Source of the DNA: Populus alba
Taxonomy: Eukaryota; Streptophyta; Magnoliopsida; Malpighiales; Salicaceae
NCBI RefSeq assembly: GCF_005239225.2
Contig: NC_133300.1
Span: 20,139,584 to 20,203,583 of the forward strand
DNA length: 64,000 nucleotides
Reading direction: 5' to 3'
Shown: one piece after another, positions 11,001 through 22,869 of the stretch
How positions within the stretch are numbered: the stretch's first letter is position 1
Layout of the letters: the number at the start of each line of letters is the position of its first letter
Made by a program: the position numbers and the translations under genes
The notes under the pieces: generated by a model
The model's input: only the letters and a program-made list of their open reading frames with translations
Told to the model about the DNA's origin: nothing
Database searches by the model: none

Positions 11001-12283
11001 ATTTATTTATTTGATAACAAGATAAGAGAACACGCATTGGTATATTCAGTATTTTAGAGAACTTGTGATTATTACTTCAGCTGTACGCTAACCATAGGGA
11101 AATATCACCAGTTTTTGTATCATCATCTTCCTTTTTCAATCAATTTTCCTTCTTCTTTGAATCATTATACAATGCAGGCTGCATGGATCATTTTTCACTG
11201 CCGACACATTTTAGCTTGTTATGATTCAGAGCAGTTGCAACTATACTTTAGCAATGTTTAAGATGAGTGTTTATGCTACTGAATGCTGATGATTGCGTTT
11301 TGTTCAGCTCAATATGGATTATTTATATATTTAGTCATTAGCCTTCATATTGTCGCCCATATTGTCTGGGAAGAAAAATGAATTCCATCCCGCAATCTTA
11401 CTTGTATCACACTTACAGTGGAGAGGTGATTATGTAATGGGAGATGAAGTGTAAAAGGGGTTGGAGGAGATTAGGTTTACACATGTAGGATAGACGAGAG
11501 GTGGTCTAAATCCATTGTGTTCTACCATTCTTGTTTTTTGTGCAGAAAACCAAAATTTACTTGTAAAGCCATTTTGCAGCCTGTACATGTTTTGAATAAA
11601 TGATTGCTAATAAAGCTGCCTCTTCTTTGCCTCATGGAATGCAGTTAAAGCGTCTCCCTTACAGAGATGCAAAGCCAACTTCTTTACGGATTTCTGGGTT
11701 CTCTCATAGCTCATGGATCCGTGAAATGCAACAAGCATCGGATAAATCAATAATTATTAGTGAAATCTTAGATTCTAGGACTAGAAACCTTGTCTCAGTG
11801 TCCCGAATCAGTGATTATGTGCTATCAAATGAGCTGGTAAGCATGGCACTTGCAATGGTAGCTGAAGACAAGCAAATAAATCGTGTTCTTGAGGAGCTTT
11901 TTGCAGAGGAGGTACCTTCCATATCTTATCTGACTTTAACGCTGTTATACTTTGTCATACCTAGTTGTACTCGGAAAATATGTGCATGGATCTGTCCCTG
12001 CAATTGTTTTTTCTTCTCCAAAACTTCAAATTTTTGCATGTTTACACCTTGTTCCAATTTTCAGGGCAATGAGATGTGCATTAAACCAGCAGAATTTTAC
12101 CTATTCGATCAAGAAGAGATTCCTTTTTATGAGATTATGATTAGGGGTCGTCAAAGAAATGAAATTGTGATCGGTTATCGCCTTTCTAACGCAGAGCGTG
12201 CCATTATTAACCCTCCTGAAAAGTCAGAACCAAGAAAATGGTCCCTTGATGATGTTTTTGTTGTCGTCTCTTTGGGTGTCTGA
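5023..12283 (+). CDS. POLLUX: POLLUX-type nuclear-envelope ion channel (DMI1/CASTOR/POLLUX family)
   Basis: Twelve exons: 5023-5694, 5961-6029, 6312-6938, 7483-7665, 7748-7807, 7901-8104, 8923-9171, 9479-9577, 9705-9899, 10442-10534, 11645-11911, 12065-12283. They give 978 residues and every intron is phase 0. The N-terminal ~215 residues are low-complexity (Pro, Ser, Asn). Membrane segments lie near 217-240, 288-312 and 350-371. A pore with the filter ADSGNHAD is at about 388-395, then a last helix (GGMLIFAMMLGLVSDAI) and a long RCK/NAD-binding region starting near HILILGWSDKL. Family members sit on the nuclear envelope and allow the calcium spiking needed for mycorrhizal and rhizobial signalling. 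Wording such as ADSRTVALY and EGNEMCIKPAEFYLFDQEE matches POLLUX rather than CASTOR. No frame break was found, so the gene looks intact. Confidence 0.95.
8150..8760 (-). mobile_element. Probable LINE 3'-end fragment in POLLUX intron 6
   Basis: Intron 6 (8105-8922) is longer than its neighbours. It contains a block that on the minus strand ends in a pyrimidine-rich stretch, 'taataaaactcttgc', and an A-rich tail at about 8170-8200. That layout is typical of the 3' untranslated end of a plant non-LTR retrotransposon. No reverse-transcriptase frame is left. The open frames in this block (for example 8364-8600) have no family resemblance. Target duplications could not be seen, so the ends are approximate and another retro-copied 3' end is possible. 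Confidence 0.4.
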
Positions 12284-13599
12284 AAGGATCCATATTGCTT
12301 TCCACTGTCCTTCCGCCAAGCCCTCTCGCCTGTACATTTACACCAATCCCACCACATCTAACTTCGTTGCTGCCCAATGGATGCTGGCTAATTGTAGCTT
12401 GGAGGATTCTAACTGACAGAAGCAGGTACTTGTGGTGGAATCACAAAGTAATTGAATTTTGACCACGGAAAACATGTAGTACAATTGTAAGTTGAAAAAT
12501 GAGTAGACTTTGTTGACATGTAACATTTACTGAGGCAAAGTTCTTCATCAATCCTCCTCATTGTAGGAGTTATCAGGCATTAATGATGCCACAATCGTGC
12601 CTGTTTCTGATCCTTGATATAGCTTTGTATCTCTTTTTCACAGATTATTTAAATGAATTGGTGAAAAAACTATATATATATATAGACACACACAAGAACG
12701 AGTAAGGCGGCCGTTAGGGTATTTTAAACATAAGATGACACGAAAAAATAGATATGTTTCATGGTTTGGATGATGCAAAAACGGTGATAAACATGATTGG
12801 TATTGCCTGAAGCCTGAAGCCATTTGATGGCTAATTCTGCTGTCAAAAGACTCAACTACTGGACTCATGAAAAATGGCTTACAGGTTTAGTATAGTGTTT
12901 GTCACTAAGCACATCTAGTTGACATGGTCTGTCTGAGACTCAGAAGTCACAATGTATATGTCTCAAATGAAAAAAAGAAAGAATGCCCGAGTAGTTCTCT
13001 TCTTTTTCCATCTGGTGCCCGTACAGCGTCAGAAAATCAGTCTTCGATCTCCCTTCACAATGCAATTGAGAGAAACATTTACACATCTATAGTCGACAGG
13101 TAGATATTTAAGGAGCAATGTTTTAATAGAACTTGGGAACTCCTCAGGGCCAAGAACAAGATAGACCCTACTCTTTTTTTCCCATGTTACATCACTTTCG
13201 GCCTCTCATCGCATGGTATGCAAATCAATTTCCAAACTACTTCACCAGAACTTAAGTGGATCCCCGTCCTGTCCTGAACTCGGTTTCACAAGGCAAAGCA
13301 AGCAAGCACCTCCCAGCTTTATCCCCCTGTTTTTACAGTACAAGTAAGACTTCAGAGTCAGACTTGGTAGACATCATTACAGAAAAAGACAGGTAGTTTC
13401 CCATTCCTCTTCATTTTTTACGTCACAGAGGGCTATTGGACAAAGCAACACGCAACAGGGGTGGTAAAGATTCTGTGTATGAAAAATGAGACCAAATATT
13501 TTTAATAGAACAATGAATTCAGTGCATGATCTTGAGCCAAACATCTAGTATGAAATATCCAAACCATATGATGATGGTGATAATGCATCTTACCTATAG
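12284..13599. other. POLLUX 3' UTR and downstream intergenic DNA
   Basis: The likely POLLUX 3' UTR runs a few hundred bases past the stop. A short TA repeat (about 12672-12684) follows, then unique sequence of moderate GC without a supported gene. Confidence 0.5.
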
Positions 13600-14860
13600 G
13601 CTTTGGGTAGCTTGAGAAGGCATGAAGAGTACGGGTGAAAGAAGTAGGAGATTTTGGAAATTGAACATTGCAACATGAAAGATGAGCTGATCAACTGCGA
13701 GTTTGTCAAGCCACCTTCCCATAATTGCTGTCACATGCTTCATCTTGTCCTCGCCTCTAAGTTCCTAGGAAATGTACATGTCTGAAAGATTCATTACAAT
13801 TAGCCGGTCTGATTCAAGTAAACGGAAGCCAAATACTGATACCATAGTTGAACAGCCTGGAATGCAATCATTTGAATTTCAGTTATACCATCAATTTGTA
13901 GAGATAATACAATCCAAATAATAGCAACGATCTCCAAACTAGTGTGAGCCCATGACATCGAGAGAGAGGAAAGAAAAAACCACGAACTTTGAATTTTAGC
14001 AAGCATTTCTACTTGAGTCTAGGATTGAACTTCTCGTTTGTTTTTCTTTCATGGACTAAAAACAACAGTGTACTACATTTTTACTATCTTGCAAAAAGAG
14101 ATGTAGGCATCAATATTAATTAGCGCCTTTGAAGTCTTGAATAACAAGGCACGGTAAGGGTTGGTGCAGACATCAAAAGGCACTGAAACCTGAAAAGCAA
14201 GGTACAATAGCTAGCCATTATCACTATAACCCTGGCAATGTGAAAATTTACTTGATAAACCACCAAAATCTAGTACAAAAAAAAAAACACCTAATGTCCT
14301 TAGGAAATCCACCCTATTCAGCCAAGTAATCAAACAGCAACATGGTCAAAACACAAAAAGCTACTTGAAAGATATGGAAACTAATGAGTATTTTAAATAC
14401 AGAAAAAGAAAACATAGGAGAGCTATAAAATAGGCAAAACAAGAGAGGATAACTTATTTTAAGTTCAGTGTCTGCCTAATTCTTGGGAAGACCTAGCCAT
14501 ATACATGTTTCAAACACGAGAACAAAATTTATTTAGACAGTATGATCAATATAAGCATTTGTTAGAAGTGCGCCCAGGGCCCGTGCAAGGCTCTAGGGCA
14601 AAAAGGCAAAACCCTAGACAAGGTTTAAAAGATTCCATAGCAAGATTAAAGACATCCTAGTTGTCAAACATGAATTCTAACCTTACAGTGAATTACATTT
14701 AATAATGACCGCGGGAGAAAATAATGTGCATACCAATCTCCTTCAAGACATTGGACAATGGCCTTTTGATGAACAGTTGAGCACAAATCCCAAGACAACT
14801 TCATAGAATTTCTGGGTCTCTTCCTTCAAGAGCATATCATGCTTTACAGAAAAAACTGTG
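13600..14860 (-). pseudogene. Decayed glyoxalase-like (VOC) gene, paralogue of the copy at 19.6-21.0 kb
   Basis: Pieces of all parts of the intact VOC gene occur in the same order on the minus strand. The exon 1 end lies near 14727-14830 (KFYEVVLGFVL, then IKRP in a shifted frame), the start of exon 2 near 13800-13860 (LFNYG, then TTGAATCAGAC), and the rest of exon 2 near 13620-13770 (VDQLIFH, then CAAAATCTCC). Compared with the intact gene there is an 8-base insertion between the FVL and IKRP codons, another about 8-base insertion after LFNYG that shifts the frame, and loss of the NPKDNHISF block. The start codon region is unrecognisable. It is a dead tandem duplicate lying directly downstream of the PPR gene, and the PPR gene separates the two copies. 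Confidence 0.8.
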
Positions 14861-14869
14861 AAAGATAAA

Positions 14870-16723
14870 CTATGCTTTGTGAAGGCTGCTGACAAGTGAA
14901 GTATAGACTCTATCATCAGGTGTAAGGCCTGCCTCTGTCATCTCATCATACAACTTGAATGCTTCTTCAGATCTTCCTTCCTTGGACAAGCCTGAAATTA
15001 TTGCTGTATAAGTGACTACATTGAGAGGTAAGCCCTTTTGGCGCACTTCATTGAAGAGTTCCACTGCATCATCCAGCTTCCCAAAAATGCATTCTCCATG
15101 CAAAAGTGATGTGTAAGTATATATGTCTGGGAATATCCCTTTTGCTCTCATTTCATCTCTTAGCTCATAAGCTTCCTTCATCCTACCTTTCTTGCTGTGC
15201 CCATCAATTAGAACATTGTATGTAACAGCATTAGGCTCTGCCCCCGCTTTCTTTATTTCTTGAAACAGTTTCTTTGCTTCCACAAAATTCCCTTCCTTGC
15301 AATATATGTCAATTAAAGTGGTATAGCTGACAACATTAGGAGCCATGCCGTTTTCGATCATTGTAAGTAACCACCTCTTTGCTTCTTCAGGCTGGTTCAA
15401 TTTACGTAACCCATCAGCAATTGTGTTAAGAGTATAGATATCATTCTCAAATCCTTTCTTCTCCATTATGACTTGCACCTTAAAAGCTTCATCTATCAAC
15501 CCCCTTTTGCAATAACCATCTATAAGCGTATTATATATCAGTTGATTGACATCAAGCCCTCGGGTTTGCATCTCATTCACCAATATCTCAGCTGCCTCCA
15601 TTTCACCAGCCTTGCAAACACCATCAAGCAATGCTCCATATGTGTGAACATTGGCAACAAGGCCTTTCTCAGTCAACTCATCAAACAAGGCAAATGCCCT
15701 TTTCGTATTTCCGATTTTACAGTTCCAATTAATGACCACAGTATAAACATGAATATCTGCTTTAATCCCTTTCTCACACATTTCTTCAAACATCCTCTCA
15801 ACTTCGTTGATCTTACCAGAACTACCATGCCAGTCAATCAAAAGAGTATATGTAGCCGCATTAAATGCAACTTTATCCACTTCCATCAATCTCAACATCT
15901 CATTAACACCATCAAAATCCATTCTCTTAATATATGCATTTATAAGTGTGTTATATGTAACAACATTCGGTTTAATCCCTTTGCTAGCCATTTCAATCAT
16001 CAAATCCTTAGCCCTTTTAACCCTTCGTCTCTTACACAACCCATCAATCACAATCGTCAAAGAATAAACTGTAACCTCCACATTAAACTCAACCATTCTT
16101 TTAAAAAGACCCAAACAAGCCTCCATTTTATCACACCTCTTCAATGCAAGCAAAAACACAATACAAGACCTATCATCAATCTTTAACTCATAACTCACCA
16201 TATAATCAAAAACCCGAAAACCCTGTTCAAACAAATTACAATCGGCATAAACCCTAAACAGCATATCACACAACTTCTCCACAAAGTTGGGTTCATTATT
16301 AAATCCACTCTCTTCAACCAAAGAAACAAGATTTGCAACCGGGCATCTAAGATCACTATCCATAGCAACATAAGTCAAAATTCTTTTCATTTCTGCAAAC
16401 CTTCTGGCCTTGAACAATCTAAAAACAACGCTTAGATGGGATTGAAGATCAGGTTTATGAGAAACAAAGGATTGATTTTTTCGCAAAAAGTTGAAGAAAT
16501 TCAAGCAAGAATGAAGTGGGACATTTGGGTTGGAGAAAACAAGGTTGGTTATGTGAGAATCTAGGTTGGAAAGCAAAGATGAGTTGGTTGTTTCGAAGGG
16601 TTTTAGGCCAGCTTTGATTAGGGTTTTAGCAATCTTTTGTGCCATTTCTGAATTAGATAATGAAGTGGGGCTTGCAGTAATGGGTGTTTTCTTGAATGTC
16701 TGCAACAATTTCTGTGTAGCCAT
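14870..16723 (-). CDS. P-class pentatricopeptide repeat (PPR) protein
   Basis: A single uninterrupted frame of 617 codons, intronless as most PPR genes are. From about residue 219 there are eleven successive 35-residue motifs in register (for example VTYNTLINAYIKRMDFDGV, VSYTTLIDIYCKEGNFVEA, VTYNVLIDGHSKKGRMKEA), ending in a partial one (DRVYTSLVSSLHKA). One or more weaker motifs precede them. There is no E, E+ or DYW tail, so it is a P-class protein, a type that binds organelle RNA sequence-specifically for stability, splicing or translation. The N-terminus (MATQKLLQTFKKTPITASP) is basic and hydroxylated, consistent with import into mitochondria or plastids. The first Met is used because the frame closes upstream. 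The RNA target cannot be judged here. Confidence 0.93.
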   Translation of the reverse strand: MATQKLLQTFKKTPITASPTSLSNSEMAQKIAKTLIKAGLKPFETTNSSLLSNLDSHITNLVFSNPNVPLHSCLNFFNFLRKNQSFVSHKPDLQSHLSVVFRLFKARRFAEMKRILTYVAMDSDLRCPVANLVSLVEESGFNNEPNFVEKLCDMLFRVYADCNLFEQGFRVFDYMVSYELKIDDRSCIVFLLALKRCDKMEACLGLFKRMVEFNVEVTVYSLTIVIDGLCKRRRVKRAKDLMIEMASKGIKPNVVTYNTLINAYIKRMDFDGVNEMLRLMEVDKVAFNAATYTLLIDWHGSSGKINEVERMFEEMCEKGIKADIHVYTVVINWNCKIGNTKRAFALFDELTEKGLVANVHTYGALLDGVCKAGEMEAAEILVNEMQTRGLDVNQLIYNTLIDGYCKRGLIDEAFKVQVIMEKKGFENDIYTLNTIADGLRKLNQPEEAKRWLLTMIENGMAPNVVSYTTLIDIYCKEGNFVEAKKLFQEIKKAGAEPNAVTYNVLIDGHSKKGRMKEAYELRDEMRAKGIFPDIYTYTSLLHGECIFGKLDDAVELFNEVRQKGLPLNVVTYTAIISGLSKEGRSEEAFKLYDEMTEAGLTPDDRVYTSLVSSLHKA

Positions 16724-19280
16724 GTCTACTATAATTTCTTAGCAAAAACACAAACACAAGCTAAAAGTTATCAAACATCAACGATGTTGTCCAAGTCTAT
16801 GTATCTGAAAACCTAGTAACCATCAAACTAACAAAACAAAGAAGCTCACCTGAAACACCGACGCCATCGGTCGGAAAACAAATCGTTAACAATTTGTGGC
16901 AAGTCACTTGCACCACCATGTGGTTCCGGGGTGAAGTGGAACCGATAGTATACTGATAGTCATTGGCTGTTGATTAGGCGGTCATGGGCAATAGAATTTC
17001 TAAGAGAAAATTATATATTTGGCGTGAATTTTTTTAATTTTTTAATTACTCCTTCTATTTTTTATATGTGATTATGTAATTTCTTTTTTTATAAACGAGG
17101 ATGTTACCTTGATTAATCTTTATACCTCGAAAGAAAGCTAATTTAAATGTATTTTAATTAAATTTATATATTTTAAAATTAAAAATTATATAAATTTCTA
17201 GTAATTCTAAGATTTATAAAATTTAAAAATTAATAATCTCTAGAAAATAAACTTATAATCTGACTGGTTGAGTTATATTCATTAAAATTATAATTATGTA
17301 AAATTTTAATTTGTGTGCATGAAAATTTTATTTTATTTTTAATTGAGTGGGTGTGTATTTATTTTTTTATTTAAAAATATTTAAATAAATGTGCTTTCAA
17401 AAATATTAATTTTAAAATCTACCAACTCACAATCTTATGTTAGCTATATATAATTATATATTGAATTTAATTAATAGCTTATTTGGTTAAAAACATCAAA
17501 TTATTTGTTATAAAGAATTATACTGTGTTGTTAATAAAATAATTTAAATTAAAAATACTATTAAAAACATAACTTAAATTAAACCATTTCTTTTTTTAAC
17601 AAAATGTTTTTGGTGCTTTGCCTTGATTTAAAATCCCAACGAACCTTTTTTTTTCATACTTTGCTTTAAATCAAAAGAATAATAGCTAAAAAAGGAAGAC
17701 GTCAAATAGACTTTAATTAAAATTAAGATAGTAAAAGAGTTCAATAATTTATTTAAATAAAAAGAACATGATAACAAAAGTGTCTAAAAACATTTTGATT
17801 TTGACACACCACCTGGATAAGAAAATAATAATAAAAAAAGAAATAAAAGAATAATAATTAGAAAAAGGTTTTAGATTGATGAAGCTTTATATGCGTGTGT
17901 GTAAGTGCCATTGTAAACGAGATCGAAGATTTTATTGAGAAATTAAAACATATATAAAAAAAAACAAAAAACAAAAAACAAATCACAGATCACGGCTGGG
18001 TGACCCTCCAGAAAAAAAATTCTTTTATCTTTGAAAAAAGAAAAAGATAAAAACAACTTTCTTTTTGATAAAATTTATTTTTCAAAAAAGTAGTTAATGG
18101 GTTGAGGTTTGGATTGATTGGGTCAAGATTAAGAGCCTGTTTGTTTACGTGGTTGTGATTGCGGCTACAATAATATTTAAAGTAAATCATAAATTTAAGT
18201 TGTTTGGTAACGATAGAACCCAATTTATTTGTCGTATGGGACCCATGTAAATTTTTCTAAAATTGCAGGTTTGGGGAAAGTAGCTCTCATTTACTTTCTG
18301 CAAACCTGTGTATAGATGCAAGTTACTTTTCTTCTAATTAGAGTGGAGAATGAACTTCATTGTTCCAGCGACCCATTCTAAAGTTAAATGCATTAAACGA
18401 GGTCCAATCTAGTTAAAATAAAATCCAATTTTTATATTTATATTTATTTTTAATTGTGTTTTATTTAAAAAATTAGAAGGAGATCGCTTGATGACGTAGC
18501 ATTTACAGAATTCGATTGCAATCCAAATTTTATGCCTAATGATATTTTATTTGATGTTGTTGTGCGTTTAAGAAATTAAGAAAACTGTAGTCTTTGTCAA
18601 ATGGATTTTATACGTGATAAAATTATAGATAGTTTGATGGAATAATAAAAAATATTTAATATAAGTATTATTTATTTCATGATATAATAGCAGTAGTTAA
18701 ATTTATAATATTTAAATTAAAAATCATTAATATATATATATATATATTAATTATTTTATAACCTCAATTTGAAAAATATTCTTTTAATTAAACACATTAA
18801 TTTACTTTTTTTCAACCTCAATTTCAACAACAGTTTTAATCAAATATATATAAATATCAAACCAACCTCAACTAAAAATATTTTTTATAAAATAATTTTT
18901 TCAAATCATAACCATTAAAATTACCACAATATCAAACAGTATCAACTAATTTTTTATTTTTTTCAATTCGGGTAGCTCCAAATGCCAGATCAAGCGAGTC
19001 GCGAGCCTTTCAAGGTTTTACAACAATAATGGCGATGATAGTTCAATGAGCCTTGTTGCTTAGAGCTATTTGGTAGTTTTTGATATTATAGTACATAATA
19101 TTTTTTAAAATATTATTTACTTAAATTTATATTAAAATAATATTTTTTTAATATCAATATATTAAAGAATGCTATTTGGTAAGACTTAGACAGCCCCTTC
19201 ATCTAGTGAAAGACACCGACAAGGATTTTTTTTATACAATGGAATCTCTAAACTGGGTTATCTCTGAATTATGTGTGCTG

Positions 19281-19331
<51 letters not shown>

Positions 19332-19590
19332 ACTGGGAAAAAAAACATGGAGACACACAGGCACAGAGAGCATATGGATAGTGGATTTTTAATTTTAATT
19401 TCTTGAACATGGACAGCAGATCAAACCGAGCACTGTATAATAATTAATTATATAGTGGAAATTGAAAATCTCCCTCGATCCTACTGGTTTTTCATACATT
19501 ACAGAGCTGCTCTCAACATCTCTTTACAAAACTTAATATAAAACAATTCTGCAAGCTGCACAAAACCTGGCGCTCCCATGGATGAATTCT
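16724..19590. other. AT-rich intergenic DNA between the PPR and VOC genes
   Basis: The PPR promoter and leader occupy roughly the first 250 bp. The rest is AT-rich repeat DNA. A decayed SINE-like piece lies near 17100-17280 (tRNA-like tail ctgactggttgagtta). A 'gagcctgtttgtttacg' start at 18133 may mark one end of a non-autonomous transposon whose other end I could not fix. A long TA microsatellite occupies 19285-19329. No coding region is supported. Confidence 0.5.
19285..19329. repeat. (TA)n microsatellite
   Basis: Uninterrupted TA dinucleotide run of about 22 units. Confidence 0.95.
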
Positions 19591-20751
19591 TCATATTGAA
19601 ATGTCCATCATGTCCACCACCAAGTTGTCCATCATCACAGAGGCAACTTCTGCAAAGCATCGCAGCTCCCAACTCTGCTTCCCTGCAATTTGATTTTCCT
19701 GTAAATGTTAGGATCCAGCTCGGGAGATACATAGACATGCATGCGAGGAATCAACAGGCCTAAGCAGCAGGAAAGAAAGAACCCTACCATACAGAGACGG
19801 TGACGATGCGAGGCTCGCACTTGGTTTAGGTGCCTTGATCAGAGGGCATGAAGGAAGTGGAAGAACCGGGAGATTTTGACAGTTGCAGATCTCGACCATG
19901 TAGCCGTCAGGGTCATGGAAGAAGAGCTGATCGACGGTGATGCCACCCTCTTCGACAACCGCAGTCACATACTCGATGTTCTTCTCCTCTAGTTTCTTTA
20001 TGACAAGATTCATGTCTGAACATTGAAATGAAATATGGTTGTCTTTTGGATTGATCTTACTTTTCTTCGTCGGTGCCTTGTCTGATTCAAGCAAATGGAT
20101 GCCTAAACCATAGTTGAACAGCCTGAAAAGTACCTCCTTTATAATTAGTTTTTTATATAATTTTTGAGTTTTCGAAACCTAAACATATATTTTTTTAATC
20201 CCATTATATATCTCTGCTTTTTTTATAAAAAAAATAATAAAAATAAGCAAATGCAAGGTCATGAGAGGTGATGGGAGTACTGGGGGGGCATGAATGATGG
20301 ATCAACCACACCTGCAAATGCATTAATGATCATGCTACGTACTAATGGGCTCCATTACATGGAGAGTTCAAGGTGGGGAGGTCATTTCAACAGGCAATTG
20401 CATCCATTTATTCTTTTTCTTCTTTTTTTTTTTGAAATTTGATTTAGAAAATCGAATGTCTAAACCCTAGTTATATCATGTTAGTTCAAATCCATATCAA
20501 TATGATCCCTTGAAAAACTTGTAAGATTTTTTTGTTCTTTTAGATTTCAATTTTGTAAGAATATATATATAGAAAATCAGCATTAAATATATCCGGATAC
20601 ACCAAATCTTTATATAGAATGTGACCTCAATATCATCAGGGAAACAAAAAAAACTCAGGATCATTCAGGACGTATATTCTCTCAAGAAAACATTTTTTTC
20701 CCCTTAAAAATCAGAGAACAAATTAAGAGGAGAGGCGAGAGAGAGGAGATG

Positions 20752-20799
<48 letters not shown>

Positions 20800-21027
20800 A
20801 GGTATATGCATATATACGTACCAAGCTCCTTCAAACTTGAAGGAAGAAGGTCTTTTGATGAGAACAAAACCCAGAACATCCTCATAGAACTTGACAGATT
20901 CAGGAACAGACTTGCAAACAAATGAGACGTGGTTCAGAGACAGAGGCATGGATGTTCTTCCTGGTGAAGGTACTGAAGGAGAAACCCACCTCTCTATTTC
21001 TTCCTGAATCTCTCCTGTATTCCCCAT
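19591..21027 (-). CDS. Glyoxalase I-like VOC-domain protein
   Basis: Minus-strand exons 21027-20822, 20122-19788 and 19682-19591 give 210 residues. The W69 codon is split across intron 1 and intron 2 is in phase 1. A single vicinal-oxygen-chelate domain covers about residues 29-150: LSLNHVSFVCKSV with H33, KDNHISFQC with H98, and HDPDGYMVEICNC with E146, the positions where glyoxalase-fold proteins bind metal. Plant members of this single-domain group are often called GLYI-like or stress-responsive; many lack proven glyoxalase activity, so the reaction is uncertain. The tail encoded by exon 3 (MMDNLVVDMMDISI) is acidic and hydrophobic. A TATA-like site lies about 110 bp upstream of the start codon. 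Intron 1 contains a long GT microsatellite next to the donor site. A decayed paralogue lies at 13.6-14.9 kb. Confidence 0.88.
20763..20798. repeat. (TG)n microsatellite in VOC intron 1
   Basis: Eighteen TG units begin about 25 bases from the exon 1 donor site of the VOC gene. Confidence 0.95.
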
Positions 21028-21132
21028 GATCTCTCTCTCTAAAGTCTTCTTTAACTTCTAGGTGAAGCAGTAACAACGTGTAATGCTGCTGGAAGAAGAA
21101 TGGGATGTAGAAGATGACCAAAGTTCGAAGGT

Positions 21133-21140
21133 ATTTATAA
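21133..21140 (-). promoter_or_regulatory. Candidate TATA box of the VOC gene
   Basis: TATAAATA on the minus strand, about 105-115 bp upstream of the start codon at 21027. No ATG lies between that would compete in frame. Confidence 0.55.
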
Positions 21141-21254
21141 ACAGACAAATTGGTTTAGAAAACACACAGGGGCTCTCTAGGGTTGCTATGGGGTCTAGAC
21201 TCGTCTGAATTTAAAAAAACAAAAAAAAATTGACGCGGTTACCTGATCATCTTA

Positions 21255-21480
21255 AATTTAAAGCTTATTTGGTGGTGCAGTAGCGGTTATTTTTTAAATA
21301 ATTTTTATGTTAAAATATATGTTAATAATATTTTTTTTATTTTTTAAAAATTACTTTTGACATCAGCACATTAAAATGATTCAAAAAATACAAACCATAT
21401 TAAATTTTAACAAAAATAAAAAACTTTTGAATTTTTTGGGAACACAATTTCAACCGCGTTCCCAAACACTATCTTAAAAT
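21255..21480. repeat. AT-rich MITE-like dispersed repeat, copy 2 (best preserved)
   Basis: It starts with 'tttggtggtgcagtagcgg', contains the family core 'gacatcagcacattaaaatg', and ends with 'aaccgcgttcccaaacac'. The two ends are roughly complementary (GTAGCGG/AACCGCG). This is the clearest copy of the family described at 2856-3060. Confidence 0.6.
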
Positions 21481-22199
21481 CTCATCAAAATTTTGTTATG
21501 TATTAACCTATTAATTATTTTAAAAATAATTAAAATAGAATCATTTTAATTCTTTTATACTTTTAATAATCGGGTTGTAAAAACTATAACCATGATTATT
21601 CATTGAAATAAATAAATTGTATCAAAAAAACTATCTCATATTATTATTTAACACATTTTTTAAAAAAATTTAAGCTTAAAATTTATATAAATTTATATTA
21701 TCTTGTATTTAATTTTATTAAATAACTAGAAATAGTAAGATTTGAACAAATAATCATTTAGTTATTAATATTATGATATTATATTAAAATATTATTTTAA
21801 TTTAATAATTTAAATTATTAAATAAAAACTTAAAATATAATTTTTATTATTCTCTAATTAATAAAATATATCCATGAGTCTCGTCGTGCTTCCCATTTTA
21901 GTGTTTTTCTTTTCTTTCTTTCTTTAAGAATACTCGTAGGCATGGAAACGATCTTATCCATGCCCACCACACCGACAACTCATTTAGAAAGAAATGAGTT
22001 TGATGTTTTAATTTTATGAGCAAATGGTTTGCATTTTATTATGTCACTTGAGTCGGTGCCTATGGTACGAATGTACCTTTGTACATTGTAAGAAATACTA
22101 TAGTTTTAAAACTCATTCTGCCCCACAAATTGAATGGGTATAGTTTTTTTTTATTATTAATTTTTTCTCTTTTTTTTTTACATTTCAAAATTATTTTTT

Positions 22200-22385
22200 A
22201 AAAAATTTTAAATTTTTATTATTATTTTCTTCACTTTAAATTAATTTTTTTTGGTTTTTTCAGATGATTTTAATATGCTGATATCAAAAATAATTTTTTA
22301 AAAATAAAAAAATACCATTTTAATGCATTTTTTAGTAAAAAATATTTTGAAAAAACAATCACAACCATACTCCCAAACCTGTAAA
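22200..22385. repeat. AT-rich MITE-like dispersed repeat, copy 3
   Basis: Same family in the opposite orientation: core 'taatatgctgatatcaaaaa' and the end 'cacaaccatactcccaaac'. The other end is indistinct. Confidence 0.5.
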
Positions 22386-22675
22386 CAAGTGAAATTATGT
22401 TAATTTTTTAAAAATAATATCGTTTTAATTTCTTTCTTTCATAATGATATTATTTTGAATAAAAATTTTAAAAAAACCAGTTAAATTAATTTACTTATCT
22501 ATGAATTGATCTATTCAATTTATAATTGGGGTTTTAAATCAAGTTGTGGATTAATCTAGTTTCGTTTGAGAAGTATGGATTAAACTATAGATAGTTAAGC
22601 TTTATTTTCTTAAAGATGCTGAAATGGATCCGAGTCATCACATGTATATTTGAGGAGAAGATCAGCTTACCAATT

Positions 22676-22869
22676 TTATTTTTTTTTTTTATTTATGTGG
22701 GTGTCCGGGTCAGCTTGCGTGCACCACGACTAATTTCACGGCTCACTGAACATCCTGCAAACCCAGTGAGCATGTAAGGCACCGCAAGGGTGACAGGCAT
22801 GCATGGTGAGATTTGAACCCAAGATGCAAAGAAAAAAAACAAGTCTTTTCAACCGCTGGGCTAAAGACC
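22676..22869 (-). mobile_element. tRNA-derived SINE
   Basis: Read on the minus strand it begins 'ggtctttagcccagcgg', which fits a pol III A box (TAGCCCAGCGG). It continues with 'gggttcaaatctc', which fits a B box, then a tRNA-unrelated body (tgcaggatgttcagtgagcc), and ends in an A-rich tail (about 22676-22692 as T's on the plus strand). That is the standard plan of a plant SINE. Shared pieces with 28.5 kb suggest a family. Target duplications are not clear. Confidence 0.72.

Noticed and set aside
5023..12283. Assignment to CASTOR instead of POLLUX
   Set aside because: The N-terminal motif, the ADSRTVALY segment and the C-terminal EGNEMCIKPAEF wording fit POLLUX.
15473..16186. 237-codon open frame on the plus strand inside the PPR gene
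   Set aside because: It is the antisense of regular PPR repeats on the minus strand and resembles no family.
19176..19406. 76-codon frame across the TA repeat
   Set aside because: The Tyr-Ile run is encoded by the microsatellite.
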